Source: Anatilimnocola floriformis (lineage in GTDB: Bacteria > Planctomycetota > Planctomycetia > Pirellulales > Pirellulaceae). Taken from it: a stretch of 64,000 nt of DNA. Positions 24,598 to 32,690 of this stretch are shown here, in pieces; position 1 is the stretch's first letter, and every line of letters starts with the position of its first letter. The stretch lies in the NCBI RefSeq assembly GCF_024256385.1, contig NZ_JAMLFW010000002.1:1674001-1738000 (forward strand). Reading direction: 5' to 3'. The position numbers and the translations under genes are program-made. A model generated the notes under the pieces. That model was not told the origin of the DNA. It made no database searches and worked only from the letters and a program-made list of their open reading frames with translations.

Positions 24598-26409
24598 ATG
24601 CGCAGTACTACTGGCGGCGGGCTGCGCAAACGCTGGCGACTCAGTCCCTTTGATGCGGGACGAATCGCTCAGCTGCAACAAGCTGCCAGCGTTCCGCCGA
24701 TTGTCGCGCAGCTGTTGCTCGCCCGCGGCGTGTACGATCCCGCTGCCGCCCGCATGTTTCTCGACGCCAAGCTTTCCGGCCTGCGCGACCCCGAATTGTT
24801 GCCCGGCGCCGCCGCTGCCGCCGACCGCGTTCACTCGGCCATCGCCGGCCGGCGAAAGATCGTCATCTATGGCGACTACGATGCCGACGGCATGACCGGC
24901 GCCTCCATCCTCCTCAGCTGCTTGAAGATTCTCGGCGCCGATTGCTCGTACTACGTGCCGAATCGCCTGGAGGAAGGCTACGGCTTGAACTGCGAAGCCC
25001 TCCGCAACCTGCGTGAGCGTGGCGCTCAGCTCGTCGTTTCGGTCGACTGCGGCGTGACCAGTGTCGCTGAGGCCGAGCTGGCCAAAGAGATCGGCCTGGA
25101 GCTGATCATCACCGACCATCACGAGTTTGCCGAACGCGTGCCCGATGCGGCCGGGCTCGTCCATCCGCGCTTGCCCGGCAGTGCTTATCCCTTCGGCGGT
25201 TTGTGTGGCGCGGGAGTCGCGCTCAAGCTCGCCTGGGCCATCTGCCAGCGCGCCAGCCAGGCCAAGAAAGTCACCGAGCCGCTGCGAAACTTTCTACTCA
25301 GCGCCGTCGGTCTCGCCGCGATCGGCACGATCGCCGATATGGTGCCGCTTGTCGATGAAAATCGCATCCTCGCCCGCCATGGCCTAGTGAGTTTGAAATT
25401 CAATGCGTCGGTCGGCTTGCAAGCGCTGATGCAGGTTTGCAAACTCACCGACAAAGCGCAACTTAGCAGCGAAGACATTGGCTTTTCGATCGCGCCGCGG
25501 CTGAACGCCGCCGGCCGCTTCGGCCAGGCCCAGCTGGCGGTCGAACTGCTCACCACCGACAACCGCACGCGGGCTCAGCAGCTGGCTGAATACATTCACG
25601 AGCTGAATAACAGCCGGGAAAGTCTTGAACGCAGCATTCAACTGGCGGCGACCAAGCAAGCCAAGGAAGAGTTCGATCCCGAGAACGACGGCGCGCTGGT
25701 CCTCGCCGGCAAGGGTTGGCACCCGGGCGTCGTCGGCCTCGTCGCTGGCCGGCTCGCCGAAAAGTTTGGCGTGCCGGTGGTGATGATTTCGCTCGATGCT
25801 GCCGGCGTGAAACCGGGCGTTGGTTCGGCTCGTTCGCCGAGTGGTCTCAATCTTCATCAGGCCCTCACCGCGTGCAGCGAACACTTGCTCGCCCACGGCG
25901 GACACGCCGCTGCTGCCGGCCTCAAGATCGAAGAGAATCGCATCGACGCCTTCCGCGGCGCGTTCCTCGACTATGCTGCCGCCGAATCCAGTTCAGGCCA
26001 GCGTGGCGCTGAGCTTCGCATCGACGCCGAAGGTCCCTTCTGTCAGCTGACTGCCGAGGTCGTTCGGCAGATCGAATCGCTCGCGCCCTTTGGCATGGGC
26101 AATCCGCGGCCGATCCTCTCAGCCACCGGCGTCACCCTCACCGAACCACCCAAGCGTATCGGCGGTGGTGAACGCCACATCTCGTTGCGACTATCGCACC
26201 AGCGCACACCGATGCGCTGCGTCGGCTTCGGCTTTGGCGACGACTGCGAACAGCTGGCCGCCACCAATGGTCCGATCGACATCGCCTTCAAGCCGGTCAT
26301 CAACGAATATCGCGGCATGCAAAAAGTCGAAGTCCAACTCGTCGACTGGCGACCCTCCGAAAGCCCGGCAAGCACGCCGCTCATCAAAGAAGCGGCGCTG
26401 CCCTTCTAG
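24598..26409 (+). CDS. recJ: Single-stranded-DNA-specific exonuclease RecJ
   Basis: The 603-residue protein has the DHH phosphoesterase core of RecJ: YGDYDADGMTG (91-101), VVSVDCGVT (146-154) and ITDHHEF (171-177), with the acidic and His ligands for two metal ions. The DHHA1 part contains AGKGWHPGVVGLVAGRLAEK and LLAHGGHAAAAGLKIE, followed by the OB-fold end. RecJ degrades ssDNA 5' to 3' in mismatch repair and in processing of stalled forks. Length is typical. Confidence 0.95.
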   Translation: MRSTTGGGLRKRWRLSPFDAGRIAQLQQAASVPPIVAQLLLARGVYDPAAARMFLDAKLSGLRDPELLPGAAAAADRVHSAIAGRRKIVIYGDYDADGMTGASILLSCLKILGADCSYYVPNRLEEGYGLNCEALRNLRERGAQLVVSVDCGVTSVAEAELAKEIGLELIITDHHEFAERVPDAAGLVHPRLPGSAYPFGGLCGAGVALKLAWAICQRASQAKKVTEPLRNFLLSAVGLAAIGTIADMVPLVDENRILARHGLVSLKFNASVGLQALMQVCKLTDKAQLSSEDIGFSIAPRLNAAGRFGQAQLAVELLTTDNRTRAQQLAEYIHELNNSRESLERSIQLAATKQAKEEFDPENDGALVLAGKGWHPGVVGLVAGRLAEKFGVPVVMISLDAAGVKPGVGSARSPSGLNLHQALTACSEHLLAHGGHAAAAGLKIEENRIDAFRGAFLDYAAAESSSGQRGAELRIDAEGPFCQLTAEVVRQIESLAPFGMGNPRPILSATGVTLTEPPKRIGGGERHISLRLSHQRTPMRCVGFGFGDDCEQLAATNGPIDIAFKPVINEYRGMQKVEVQLVDWRPSESPASTPLIKEAALPF

Positions 26410-26459
26410 AGTCTCATTGTCGTTGTTCACTTCGTGAACGATGGGTTGAAGTGAACCAA

Positions 26460-26525
26460 CCGCGCGCCGCCGAAAGAGCGCCAGCGACTTTCGGCACTTC
26501 GGCGAGTGGAAGTAACGGCGCGCGG
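26460..26525. repeat. Structured palindromic element, family F (conserved 11-nt loop)
   Basis: An 8-bp stem GCCGAAAG/CTTTCGGC (26469-26476 with 26488-26495) closes the loop AGCGCCAGCGA. Directly outside it, CCGCGCGCC (26460-26468) pairs perfectly with GGCGCGCGG (26517-26525), leaving a single-stranded ACTTCGGCGAGT segment between. A second copy with the same loop but a different stem sequence is at 59216-59257. Confidence 0.7.
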
Positions 26526-26703
26526 CAGCAGACCTACCTCCATTCACCGGACACGGAGTGTGCGGCGACAATAGGTCAACCCGCCCAATGCTGGCGATGC
26601 TAATACTTTCTGAATAGTAAGGTTTTGATCTACTCGAAGATTGCATTGTGTTAAGATGTCGGCCTCGTTTGGGTTTCTCTCTCCCCCAAATCAGGATCGC
26701 ATC

Positions 26704-27654
26704 ATGCAGGTCTGGTCACGGTTTGTGTCACCGGCTCGGTCGCGACGCGTTACGCGCAGGGCGGCCTTCACGCTCGTCGAGTTGTTAGTCGTCATTGCGA
26801 TTATCGGCGTGTTGGTGGCCCTTTTATTGCCAGCGGTGCAGGCGGCCCGCGAAGCTTCGCGGCGGGTGAAGTGTCAGAATCATCTGCGACAGGTCGCGCT
26901 CGGGGTGCATAATTTCTCCGACACGCAAGGCTTTCTGATGCCGGCTCGGATTGATTATCAATACTTGGGTTGGCCGGTGATGTTGCTGCCGTATATCGAG
27001 CAAAACAATCTGTATGAGCAATTCAATTTGAAGACGATGGTGTCGACGCAATCACCAGCGGCGATGAAGATTTCAGTGCCCATTTATGTCTGTCCTTCGC
27101 GGCACAGTCCGGGTCAGCAATCAAAGCAATTCAACGCGGCTGGCACGGGCATGAATGGCGCGGTGGGAGACTATGCGACGGTCGACGGCATTAGCGGCGA
27201 CGATCCGCCGTATCGCCGCGAGAGCGCGGCGGGAATGCTCATCAACTGCATCGGCAATGTGAACTCGTGGAAGAGTCAGACGCGGTTCGCGACGATCACC
27301 GATGGTTTGAACAACACGCTGATGTTCGGCGAAAAGCACATTCTGCATTCCTCGATATTGACGGAAGATCCCGGCGGCGATGGTCCGATTCTCGGCAGCT
27401 ATGCCTATTCATGCATGCGCGTCGCCGGCGGCAGAAACTTCGGCGCCACGCCGACCTGGCCGATCGCCAAAGGAATTTACGACACGGTCGGCGGCCAACA
27501 TCAGGTCGTGTTCGGCAGCGCTCATGCCGGCGGCTCGGCCAACTTTGCCTGGGGCGATGGCAGCATTCGGCCGCTCCAGCCGAGTGTTGATTGCGTGACG
27601 CTGTCGCACCTGGCGACGCGTGATGACGGCGGCGTGCCGCCCGGGCCGTATTAA
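26704..27654 (+). CDS. DUF1559 type-IV-pilin-like protein
   Basis: ATG 26704 begins a 316-residue protein. The 21 codons upstream are out of character. A basic leader precedes [18 protein letters not shown], the pseudopilin cleavage and methylation site. [28 protein letters not shown], a CPSRH segment and [19 protein letters not shown] near the end are standard for the family. It is followed at once by a small lipoprotein gene, mirroring the locus at 8.1-9.3 kb. Confidence 0.92.
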   Translation: MQVWSRFVSPARSRRVTRRAAFTLVELLVVIAIIGVLVALLLPAVQAAREASRRVKCQNHLRQVALGVHNFSDTQGFLMPARIDYQYLGWPVMLLPYIEQNNLYEQFNLKTMVSTQSPAAMKISVPIYVCPSRHSPGQQSKQFNAAGTGMNGAVGDYATVDGISGDDPPYRRESAAGMLINCIGNVNSWKSQTRFATITDGLNNTLMFGEKHILHSSILTEDPGGDGPILGSYAYSCMRVAGGRNFGATPTWPIAKGIYDTVGGQHQVVFGSAHAGGSANFAWGDGSIRPLQPSVDCVTLSHLATRDDGGVPPGPY

Positions 27655-27672
27655 TTGTGAGTTGAGGGGCCG

Positions 27673-28086
27673 ATGCGCGATCGCTTTTGCTGCTGGTTCT
27701 CGTTTTTCATTCTCAGCGCAATCCTTACCGGTTGCGGTTCAAGCGGCCCGCGCACTTATCGCATTCCTGGCCAACTCGTCTACGACGACGGCACGCCGGT
27801 GCCGGGTGCTTCCGTCGTTTTGCAAACCAAGGTCGACGACAAAGTGATCTCCGCCCGCGGCATGGTTGGCCTGGAGGGGAAATTTGAACTGACGACGTTC
27901 CACGAAGGAGACGGTGTGGTGGCCGGCGAACATCAGGTCGCCATCTCAGCGATCCCAGTTCCCGACGGTGTGAAGCCACCGCCGCCAATCCCGCCCCGCT
28001 ACGGAACCTTCGAAACTTCGGGACTAACGACGAGCGTGACACCCAGCACGAAGCTGATCGAAATCAAGATCGTGCGCGGCAAGTAA
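27673..28086 (+). CDS. Small lipoprotein with carboxypeptidase-regulatory-like domain
   Basis: The 137-residue product has a lipobox, SAILTGCGSS, giving a lipid-anchored Cys near residue 21. The rest is a transthyretin-like fold with GQLVYDDGTPVPGASVVLQ, EGKFELTTF and VAGEHQVAISAIPVP, typical of the small partner proteins found next to DUF1559 genes. The 18-bp spacing from the DUF1559 stop implies one transcript. Confidence 0.85.
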   Translation: MRDRFCCWFSFFILSAILTGCGSSGPRTYRIPGQLVYDDGTPVPGASVVLQTKVDDKVISARGMVGLEGKFELTTFHEGDGVVAGEHQVAISAIPVPDGVKPPPPIPPRYGTFETSGLTTSVTPSTKLIEIKIVRGK

Positions 28087-28108
28087 ATCAAACAGACCTG
28101 GCTGCCAG

Positions 28109-29155
28109 TTACACCTTCACTGGCTTTTGCTTCTTCACCGACTCTTGCTGCTTGAGCGCGAGGACCACGGCGTCGCGGGCCAGATCGCCGCCGAGGATGG
28201 CGCTCGGCTTGTTGGCTTTCAAGCAACTGACGACTTCTTTGATCTCGGCTTCGAAGGCCGCCAGCATCGGATCGCCAGCAGGGAGTTCAGGATGCTCGAC
28301 CGTTCCCTTGCTATTGAGTAGCGTGAGGGGCGTAATCTGTAGCGGTTCGTCGGCGACGACGGCGAGGTTGAAATAGAGGGTCGCTTTTTCCAGATGCAGC
28401 TCAAAGCCGTGCATGAACGATCGGCCTTGCTGACGGAGACAGCCGCTGGTGGCCGTGACTGCCAGCGACGGATCGGCAAAGGTGAACTGCGTGCTGAAGT
28501 ACTCGGCGACATCGCCGCGCATGCGTCCCTGGCTACTGACGCTCGTCGGCAGACCGAACAGCAGGCGAATGAAATGGGCGTCATGCACATGCAGATCGAG
28601 GGCGGGTCCGCCAACTTTGGCTGGATCGTAAAAATCCTTCAGCCAGAGCGGATCGGAAATGACGCGTTCAAAATGACCGCCGAGCAACTTGCCATACTTG
28701 CCGCTGGTCACGAGCTTCCGCGCGACAACATATTCCGGCAATAGCGGCAGTACATGGCCGACGAAGATTTGCTTCTTGACCTTTTCGGCAGCCTTCACCA
28801 TCTTGTCGCAATCCGCCGCCGTCAGCGCCATCGGCTTTTCGACGAACACATGTTTGCCAGCGGCGAGGGCCTGTAGCGTGGCCGAGAGATGCAGATGCGG
28901 CGGCAGGCAAAGATCGACGAGATCGATTTCGGGATCGGCAAGCAATTGAGCGTATTCGCTGTAAGCGCCCACGCCATTCAGATCGACTTGTTCACCGGGC
29001 GGGCCGAAGTTCCCTTTGATATCGCGCCAATCGCCAGCAAGCTTCTTGTCGTCTCGGCTGCAAATGGCAGCGAGCTTCACACCCTTGCTCTTTTGATAAG
29101 CGAGGTAGTGAATCCAACCCATGAACCCAATGCCGACCAGACCGACGCGAATCAT
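28109..29155 (-). CDS. Gfo/Idh/MocA family oxidoreductase
   Basis: The 348-residue protein has an N-terminal Rossmann fold (GIGFMG at 8-13), the conserved EKP at 106-108 with the cofactor-adjacent Lys, and LDLHVHDAHFIR in the substrate domain. It has no signal peptide, so it is cytoplasmic. It lies beside a DUF1080 gene on the same strand. The two families commonly occur together, and DUF1080 is annotated for 3-keto-sugar cleavage, so this enzyme may oxidise or reduce sugar C3. That link is inference from context. Confidence 0.9.
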   Translation of the reverse strand: MIRVGLVGIGFMGWIHYLAYQKSKGVKLAAICSRDDKKLAGDWRDIKGNFGPPGEQVDLNGVGAYSEYAQLLADPEIDLVDLCLPPHLHLSATLQALAAGKHVFVEKPMALTAADCDKMVKAAEKVKKQIFVGHVLPLLPEYVVARKLVTSGKYGKLLGGHFERVISDPLWLKDFYDPAKVGGPALDLHVHDAHFIRLLFGLPTSVSSQGRMRGDVAEYFSTQFTFADPSLAVTATSGCLRQQGRSFMHGFELHLEKATLYFNLAVVADEPLQITPLTLLNSKGTVEHPELPAGDPMLAAFEAEIKEVVSCLKANKPSAILGGDLARDAVVLALKQQESVKKQKPVKV

Positions 29156-29164
29156 GATGCCTCA

Positions 29165-29307
29165 CAGTCGCCTTTCGCTCCGCGAAAGGACGCGTCTTGG
29201 ATACTTAACTAGATGCAGATCAAGGAAGTAAACGACAACAGCAGCTGACGTTGTATAGGTTGTCCGGCGTGAGAAGACGCGTCCTTTCACGGAGTGAAAG
29301 GCGACTG
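29165..29307. repeat. Family B element, complete inverted pair (143 bp)
   Basis: The left arm 29165-29198 and right arm 29274-29307 are inverted copies differing at two positions. Each arm contains its own hairpin, CTTTCGC-TCC-GCGAAAG on the left. Read on the minus strand, the right arm gives CTTTCAC-TCC-GTGAAAG, so the two differences compensate each other in the stem. The right arm ends one base before the stop of the DUF1080 gene. Single arms of this family occur at 14925 and 51563. Confidence 0.8.
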
Positions 29308-29308
29308 A

Positions 29309-29992
29309 TTACTTCTCCACCTTAATCGGCCGCCATTGAAAGTTGCGGATCGCCGATTTGGTGCGATAGGCCGAGATGCCGAGGGGCTTGGTGACGTCGA
29401 CTTCGAACCGCGTCGAGACCTTCTTCCCCTTGATGTCGACATCGACCAGCTGGTCCTTGTCGATCCAGGCCTGCAGTTTGTCGCCCATCACGCGCACGCG
29501 GATGGTGTACCACTTGTTGGACTCGAATTTTTTATACGCCGTCGTTTCGTTTTCGCTGGCGTCCATTCCGTCGAGGCTCGAGATGCCGACCAAGCCGCCG
29601 CCCCAACCGCCGCAGATGAAACTGGCGTGCGAATCGTGTACGGGAAACGTCAAGCCGCAGAAGAAGTCGTCGCCGGCGAGCTTGTTCGCTTCGAGCGTGA
29701 TCTCGTAGTTATCCTTCGGCAGGCCGTCGGCTTTTTCGATGACGATGCCCGTGAGCGGATCGCCGGTATCGAGAATGATCTGGCCCTTCTCGTCGACTTT
29801 CACTTCGCCTTCGCCGCCGAAGTTGATGCTCTTCCAACCCTTCAGCGTCTTGCCGTCGTACAGCGGCTTCCATTCCTTCGGATCGACCGGTTTTTCGGCG
29901 GGCTTCGTTGCCGGTATGTCCTGAGCACAAACGACACCAGCGATCAGAACGAGGCAGAGCGGCAGCAGCCGCGACAAAAGGGAATTCGTCAT
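29309..29992 (-). CDS. DUF1080 (3-keto-disaccharide hydrolase-like) exported protein
   Basis: The 227-residue protein has a signal peptide (LLPLCLVLIAGVVCAQ) and the family opening WKPLYDGKTLKGWKSINFGGEG. DNYEITLEANKLAGDDFFCGLTFPV and SNKWYTIRVRVMGDKLQAWIDK follow, in the order seen in single-domain DUF1080 proteins. It acts outside the cytoplasm, probably on glycosides or their 3-keto forms. The neighbouring oxidoreductase on the same strand supports a sugar-processing role. Confidence 0.9.
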   Translation of the reverse strand: MTNSLLSRLLPLCLVLIAGVVCAQDIPATKPAEKPVDPKEWKPLYDGKTLKGWKSINFGGEGEVKVDEKGQIILDTGDPLTGIVIEKADGLPKDNYEITLEANKLAGDDFFCGLTFPVHDSHASFICGGWGGGLVGISSLDGMDASENETTAYKKFESNKWYTIRVRVMGDKLQAWIDKDQLVDVDIKGKKVSTRFEVDVTKPLGISAYRTKSAIRNFQWRPIKVEK

Positions 29993-30085
29993 GGCAATAT
30001 CTCCGGCGGGAAGCGATGCGGATGGCTTGACTATAGCAGAAGAATGCCCCTAGCTCATGCGCCGGCAGCTGAGTAACCTTTTGAT

Positions 30086-30577
30086 ATGTCGCAGCCACCC
30101 GCCAATTCGAAGACTCCCCGCAAGCGGTTCGATTCGCCCGAACAGGAGGCCTATCTCCACCTGTGGCGGACCTACGATCGGCTGAAGGCGCTGGAGGAAA
30201 AGCTCTTCGCGCAGTACGACCTGTCGCCGCAGCAATACAACTCGCTGCGATTGCTGCGGGCCGCTCAGCCCGAAACGCTGCCGACACTAGCCCTCGGCGC
30301 GCGACTCATCTCGCGAGCGCCCGACATGACGCGCTTGCTCGATCGCCTGGAGGAGCGCCAACTGGTCGCCCGTGAACGCCGCCCCGAAAATCGCCGCGTG
30401 GTGGAAGTTGGGATCACGCCAACCGGTGTGGCGTTGCTTGAAAAGCTCGACGAAGAAGTTCGCCGTTGCAACCACGAGCAGCTCGGCCATCTCTCGGCGA
30501 AATCGCTCGCGCAACTCGTGGCGCTGTTGCAAGAAGCCCGTGCGCCGCATGAGACACCGGAACAGCCCTGGCCCTAA
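30086..30577 (+). CDS. MarR family transcriptional regulator
   Basis: The 163-residue protein has the MarR winged-helix layout: HLWRTYDRLKALEEKLFAQYDLSPQQYNSLRLL, LALGARLISRAPDMTRLLDRLEERQLVARERRPENRRVVEVGITPTG, and a C-terminal dimerisation helix. The RRPENRRVVEV wing carries the conserved Asp/Asn-Arg contact. It is divergent from the DUF1080 gene, with 93 bp between, so it may control that gene or itself. The ligand is unknown. Confidence 0.9.
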   Translation: MSQPPANSKTPRKRFDSPEQEAYLHLWRTYDRLKALEEKLFAQYDLSPQQYNSLRLLRAAQPETLPTLALGARLISRAPDMTRLLDRLEERQLVARERRPENRRVVEVGITPTGVALLEKLDEEVRRCNHEQLGHLSAKSLAQLVALLQEARAPHETPEQPWP

Positions 30578-30704
30578 TGTCGCCGGCTACTCCGTATCCG
30601 GTGGGTTGAGGTCAAACTACAACGCACCAAGGAATGAGCTCCGCGACATTCCGAGTTTGGCGTGTGAATACCGAAGCGAAATCTCTCTTCAGCTCCGCAA
30701 CCAC

Positions 30705-30807
30705 TAGGCCGGAGTAAGCGGTACCCAGCCCTGTTCCGGCTGACTGCAGAACGACCGCCCATCGCCGATCATGCCGGAACTGCGCGAGTACGCTTGTTCC
30801 GGCCTAC
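30705..30807. repeat. Palindromic element, family A (second complete copy)
   Basis: Arms begin TAGGCCGGAGTAAGCGGTAC and end GCTTGTTCCGGCCTAC with about 30 bp between. The right-hand end is almost identical to that of the element at 11262-11368, whereas the central spacer is unrelated. It ends 5 bp before the stop of the minus-strand gene at 30813. Confidence 0.8.
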
Positions 30808-30812
30808 ACTCA

Positions 30813-31040
30813 CTACGCTGCCCCAAGTGCCGCATAAACCTTTCCATGTTGAGCTAGCCACACAGCGTCACCCTGGTCGGCATGCTCTTGGATTTCACGC
30901 AATAGTTGAACGGTCTCGGACTCGTAGCAAGGCTCGCTGGGATCGTCGACGGGATAGACCATCTCCACTTCAACCGCAACGACGTATTTGGCTGACTGAA
31001 TTAGTCGTGTTCGTTTGATACGGCGACCTGGGATTTGCAT
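30813..31040 (-). CDS. Small conserved-looking hypothetical protein
   Basis: The 75-residue protein starts MQIPGRRIKRTRLIQSAKYV and continues with VVAVEVEMVYPVDDPSEPCYE, SETVQLLREIQEHADQGDAV and WLAQHGKVYAALGAA. The predicted beta strand followed by an acidic helix is protein-like, and I associate this pattern with small planctomycete proteins of unknown function. It lies 38 bp downstream of the DUF1501 gene on the same strand. Confidence 0.6.
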   Translation of the reverse strand: MQIPGRRIKRTRLIQSAKYVVAVEVEMVYPVDDPSEPCYESETVQLLREIQEHADQGDAVWLAQHGKVYAALGAA

Positions 31041-31052
31041 GGCAATGTCCGT

Positions 31053-31082
31053 TCATCGACCGCGGAGCGGGTCGACGACTAG
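31053..31082. repeat. Family C single arm overlapping the DUF1501 stop codon
   Basis: TCATCGACCGCGGAGCGGGT and the following CGACGACTAG match the arms at 9819-9925. The stop codon of the DUF1501 gene (31079-31081) lies inside the arm, so the repeat supplies the end of the reading frame. Confidence 0.65.
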
Positions 31083-32449
31083 ATCAATTCGTGAATTGGC
31101 TCAATGTCCGATTCGACGGGATAGCGCGGGGTGCCGCTGCCGTCGAAGAGGCGGTCGCGGTGGGCGTCGAGGCCCAGGTTGCGATAGAGTGTGCAGAAGA
31201 CTTCCTGGAACTTTACCGGCCGCTTGGCGGGCTCTTCGCCGTACTTGTTCGTTTCGCCGATGACCTGGCCCATTCGCATGCCGCCGCCGGCGATGATCGC
31301 GGCGTTCGCTTGCGGCCAGTGGTCGCGGCTGTTCATTTTGTTGATCTTCGGGGTGCGGCCGAATTCGCCCCACATCACGACGCTCACGTCGTTGCTCAAG
31401 CCCCGTTCGTGCAGGTCGAGCAACAGGGCCGAAAGCCCCTTGTCGAGTCGCGGGAATTCTTCGCGGCTCATGGGGAAGTTCATTCCGTCGCCGCCGTGCC
31501 AGTCCCAACGGCTGTAGTTGAGAGAAACGTAACGAGCACCGGCTTCGACCAGGCGGCGAGCGATGCAGAAGTTTTCGATCATCCGCGGGGCGCCATCGCG
31601 CTGGAAGGCGGTATCGCTCTCGCCGTAGCGAGCGACGATGCGGGGATCTTCCTTCGACAGGTCGAGGGCGTCGCCGAGCTTCGAATCGGTGAGGATGCCG
31701 AGGGCCTGACCTTGGTAGGCATCGGCGCCGGCGATCTTCGCACTCACATCGACGTCGCGGCGGAACTTGTCGAGCGAGGTGCGGAGCTGATCGCGATCGG
31801 ACAAGCGATCGAGCGTGATCCCTTGCAGCACCATGTTGTCTGACTTTTCGCGGGCCGTGCGGCCGACGAGGTTGAACGGGTTGTGCATCGGGCCGAGAAA
31901 GCCAGCCGTGTGGGGATCGCCCCATTTGCGTTCGCCGGTCGTGTACATCAGGGCGAGGTTCGGCGGGACGGCTTTGTTGGCCTGGCCGGCGAGACGCGAG
32001 ACCCAAGCCCCTGCCATCGGCCAACCGCCGTTCGGGCCGCGGTCGCCGCGCTTGCGGCCGGTGAGGCATTGATAGCCATCGTGGCCGCCGTCGCTATCGG
32101 CGAGCGAGCGGATGATCGCAAACTTATCGGCGTTCTTCGCGAGATTCGGAAAGAGCTCGCAGATATCCATGCCAGGGACATTGGTCTGCGTTGGCTCGAA
32201 TTCGCCGCGAATCTCAGCCGGTGCGTTCGGCTTGAGATCCCACATATCCATGTGCGACGGACCGCCGGGCAGATAGATATTGATGATCGCTTTGTGGCTC
32301 TTACCGATGCCCGCTTGCGCTTCCATCTCAAGGAGTTGGCTCAAGCCGAGGCCGCCCATCGCAGCGCCGCCGATGGTGAGGAAACCGCGACGAGAAACTC
32401 CGTCGCAAGAACCGCTGGCTTTATCGGCACGACCAAAGATGGTGAGCAT
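31079..32449 (-). CDS. Tat-exported DUF1501 protein
   Basis: The 456-residue protein has a twin-arginine signal (SRRGFLTIGGAAMGGLGL near residues 19-36) and the DUF1501 sulfatase-like fold: INIYLPGGPSHMDMWDLKP, DGGHDGYQCLTGR, YVSLNYSRWDWHGGDGMNF, VVMWGEFGRTPKINK and RDHWPQANAAIIAGGG. These proteins are abundant in planctomycetes, usually beside DUF1549/DUF1553 cytochrome partners. None is adjacent here, so this is an orphan copy. Catalysis is unproven for the family. Confidence 0.92.
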   Translation of the reverse strand: MLTIFGRADKASGSCDGVSRRGFLTIGGAAMGGLGLSQLLEMEAQAGIGKSHKAIINIYLPGGPSHMDMWDLKPNAPAEIRGEFEPTQTNVPGMDICELFPNLAKNADKFAIIRSLADSDGGHDGYQCLTGRKRGDRGPNGGWPMAGAWVSRLAGQANKAVPPNLALMYTTGERKWGDPHTAGFLGPMHNPFNLVGRTAREKSDNMVLQGITLDRLSDRDQLRTSLDKFRRDVDVSAKIAGADAYQGQALGILTDSKLGDALDLSKEDPRIVARYGESDTAFQRDGAPRMIENFCIARRLVEAGARYVSLNYSRWDWHGGDGMNFPMSREEFPRLDKGLSALLLDLHERGLSNDVSVVMWGEFGRTPKINKMNSRDHWPQANAAIIAGGGMRMGQVIGETNKYGEEPAKRPVKFQEVFCTLYRNLGLDAHRDRLFDGSGTPRYPVESDIEPIHELI

Positions 32450-32580
32450 CGCAAGTTCCTCTTACGCAATCACGGGCGAGTGGCAGGCGGAGGTGGGTAG
32501 TGAGCGGAGCCGATGCGCAGCACAAGTGACGCGATTCGGCCACTCTCTTATATCACATAACGGCAAAGATTGATGCATCA

Positions 32581-32611
32581 AGCCAGCGAATTTTCGAGAA
32601 ATTCGCTGGCT
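32581..32611 (-). terminator. Strong hairpin downstream of the PpiD-like gene
   Basis: AGCCAGCGAATTT pairs perfectly with AAATTCGCTGGCT around a TCGAG loop (13-bp stem). It lies 80 bp beyond the stop of the minus-strand PpiD-like gene and before the DUF1501 promoter. There is no U-tract, so a barrier or 3'-stabiliser is as likely as a classical terminator. Confidence 0.5.
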
Positions 32612-32642
32612 GAGCAATAGATCAGCCTGCTATCGCCAAACT

Positions 32643-32677
32643 GTCGGAACAGCGTGAGTACGCTTGTTCCGGCCTAC
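32643..32677. repeat. Family A half element
   Basis: TGTCGGAACAGCGTGAGTAC and the following GCTTGTTCCGGCCTAC match the right arm of the elements at 11262 and 30705. No left arm is present, so this is a truncated copy, 13 bp past the stop of the PpiD-like gene. Confidence 0.7.
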
Positions 32678-32690
32678 GAAAGAGTAGCGA

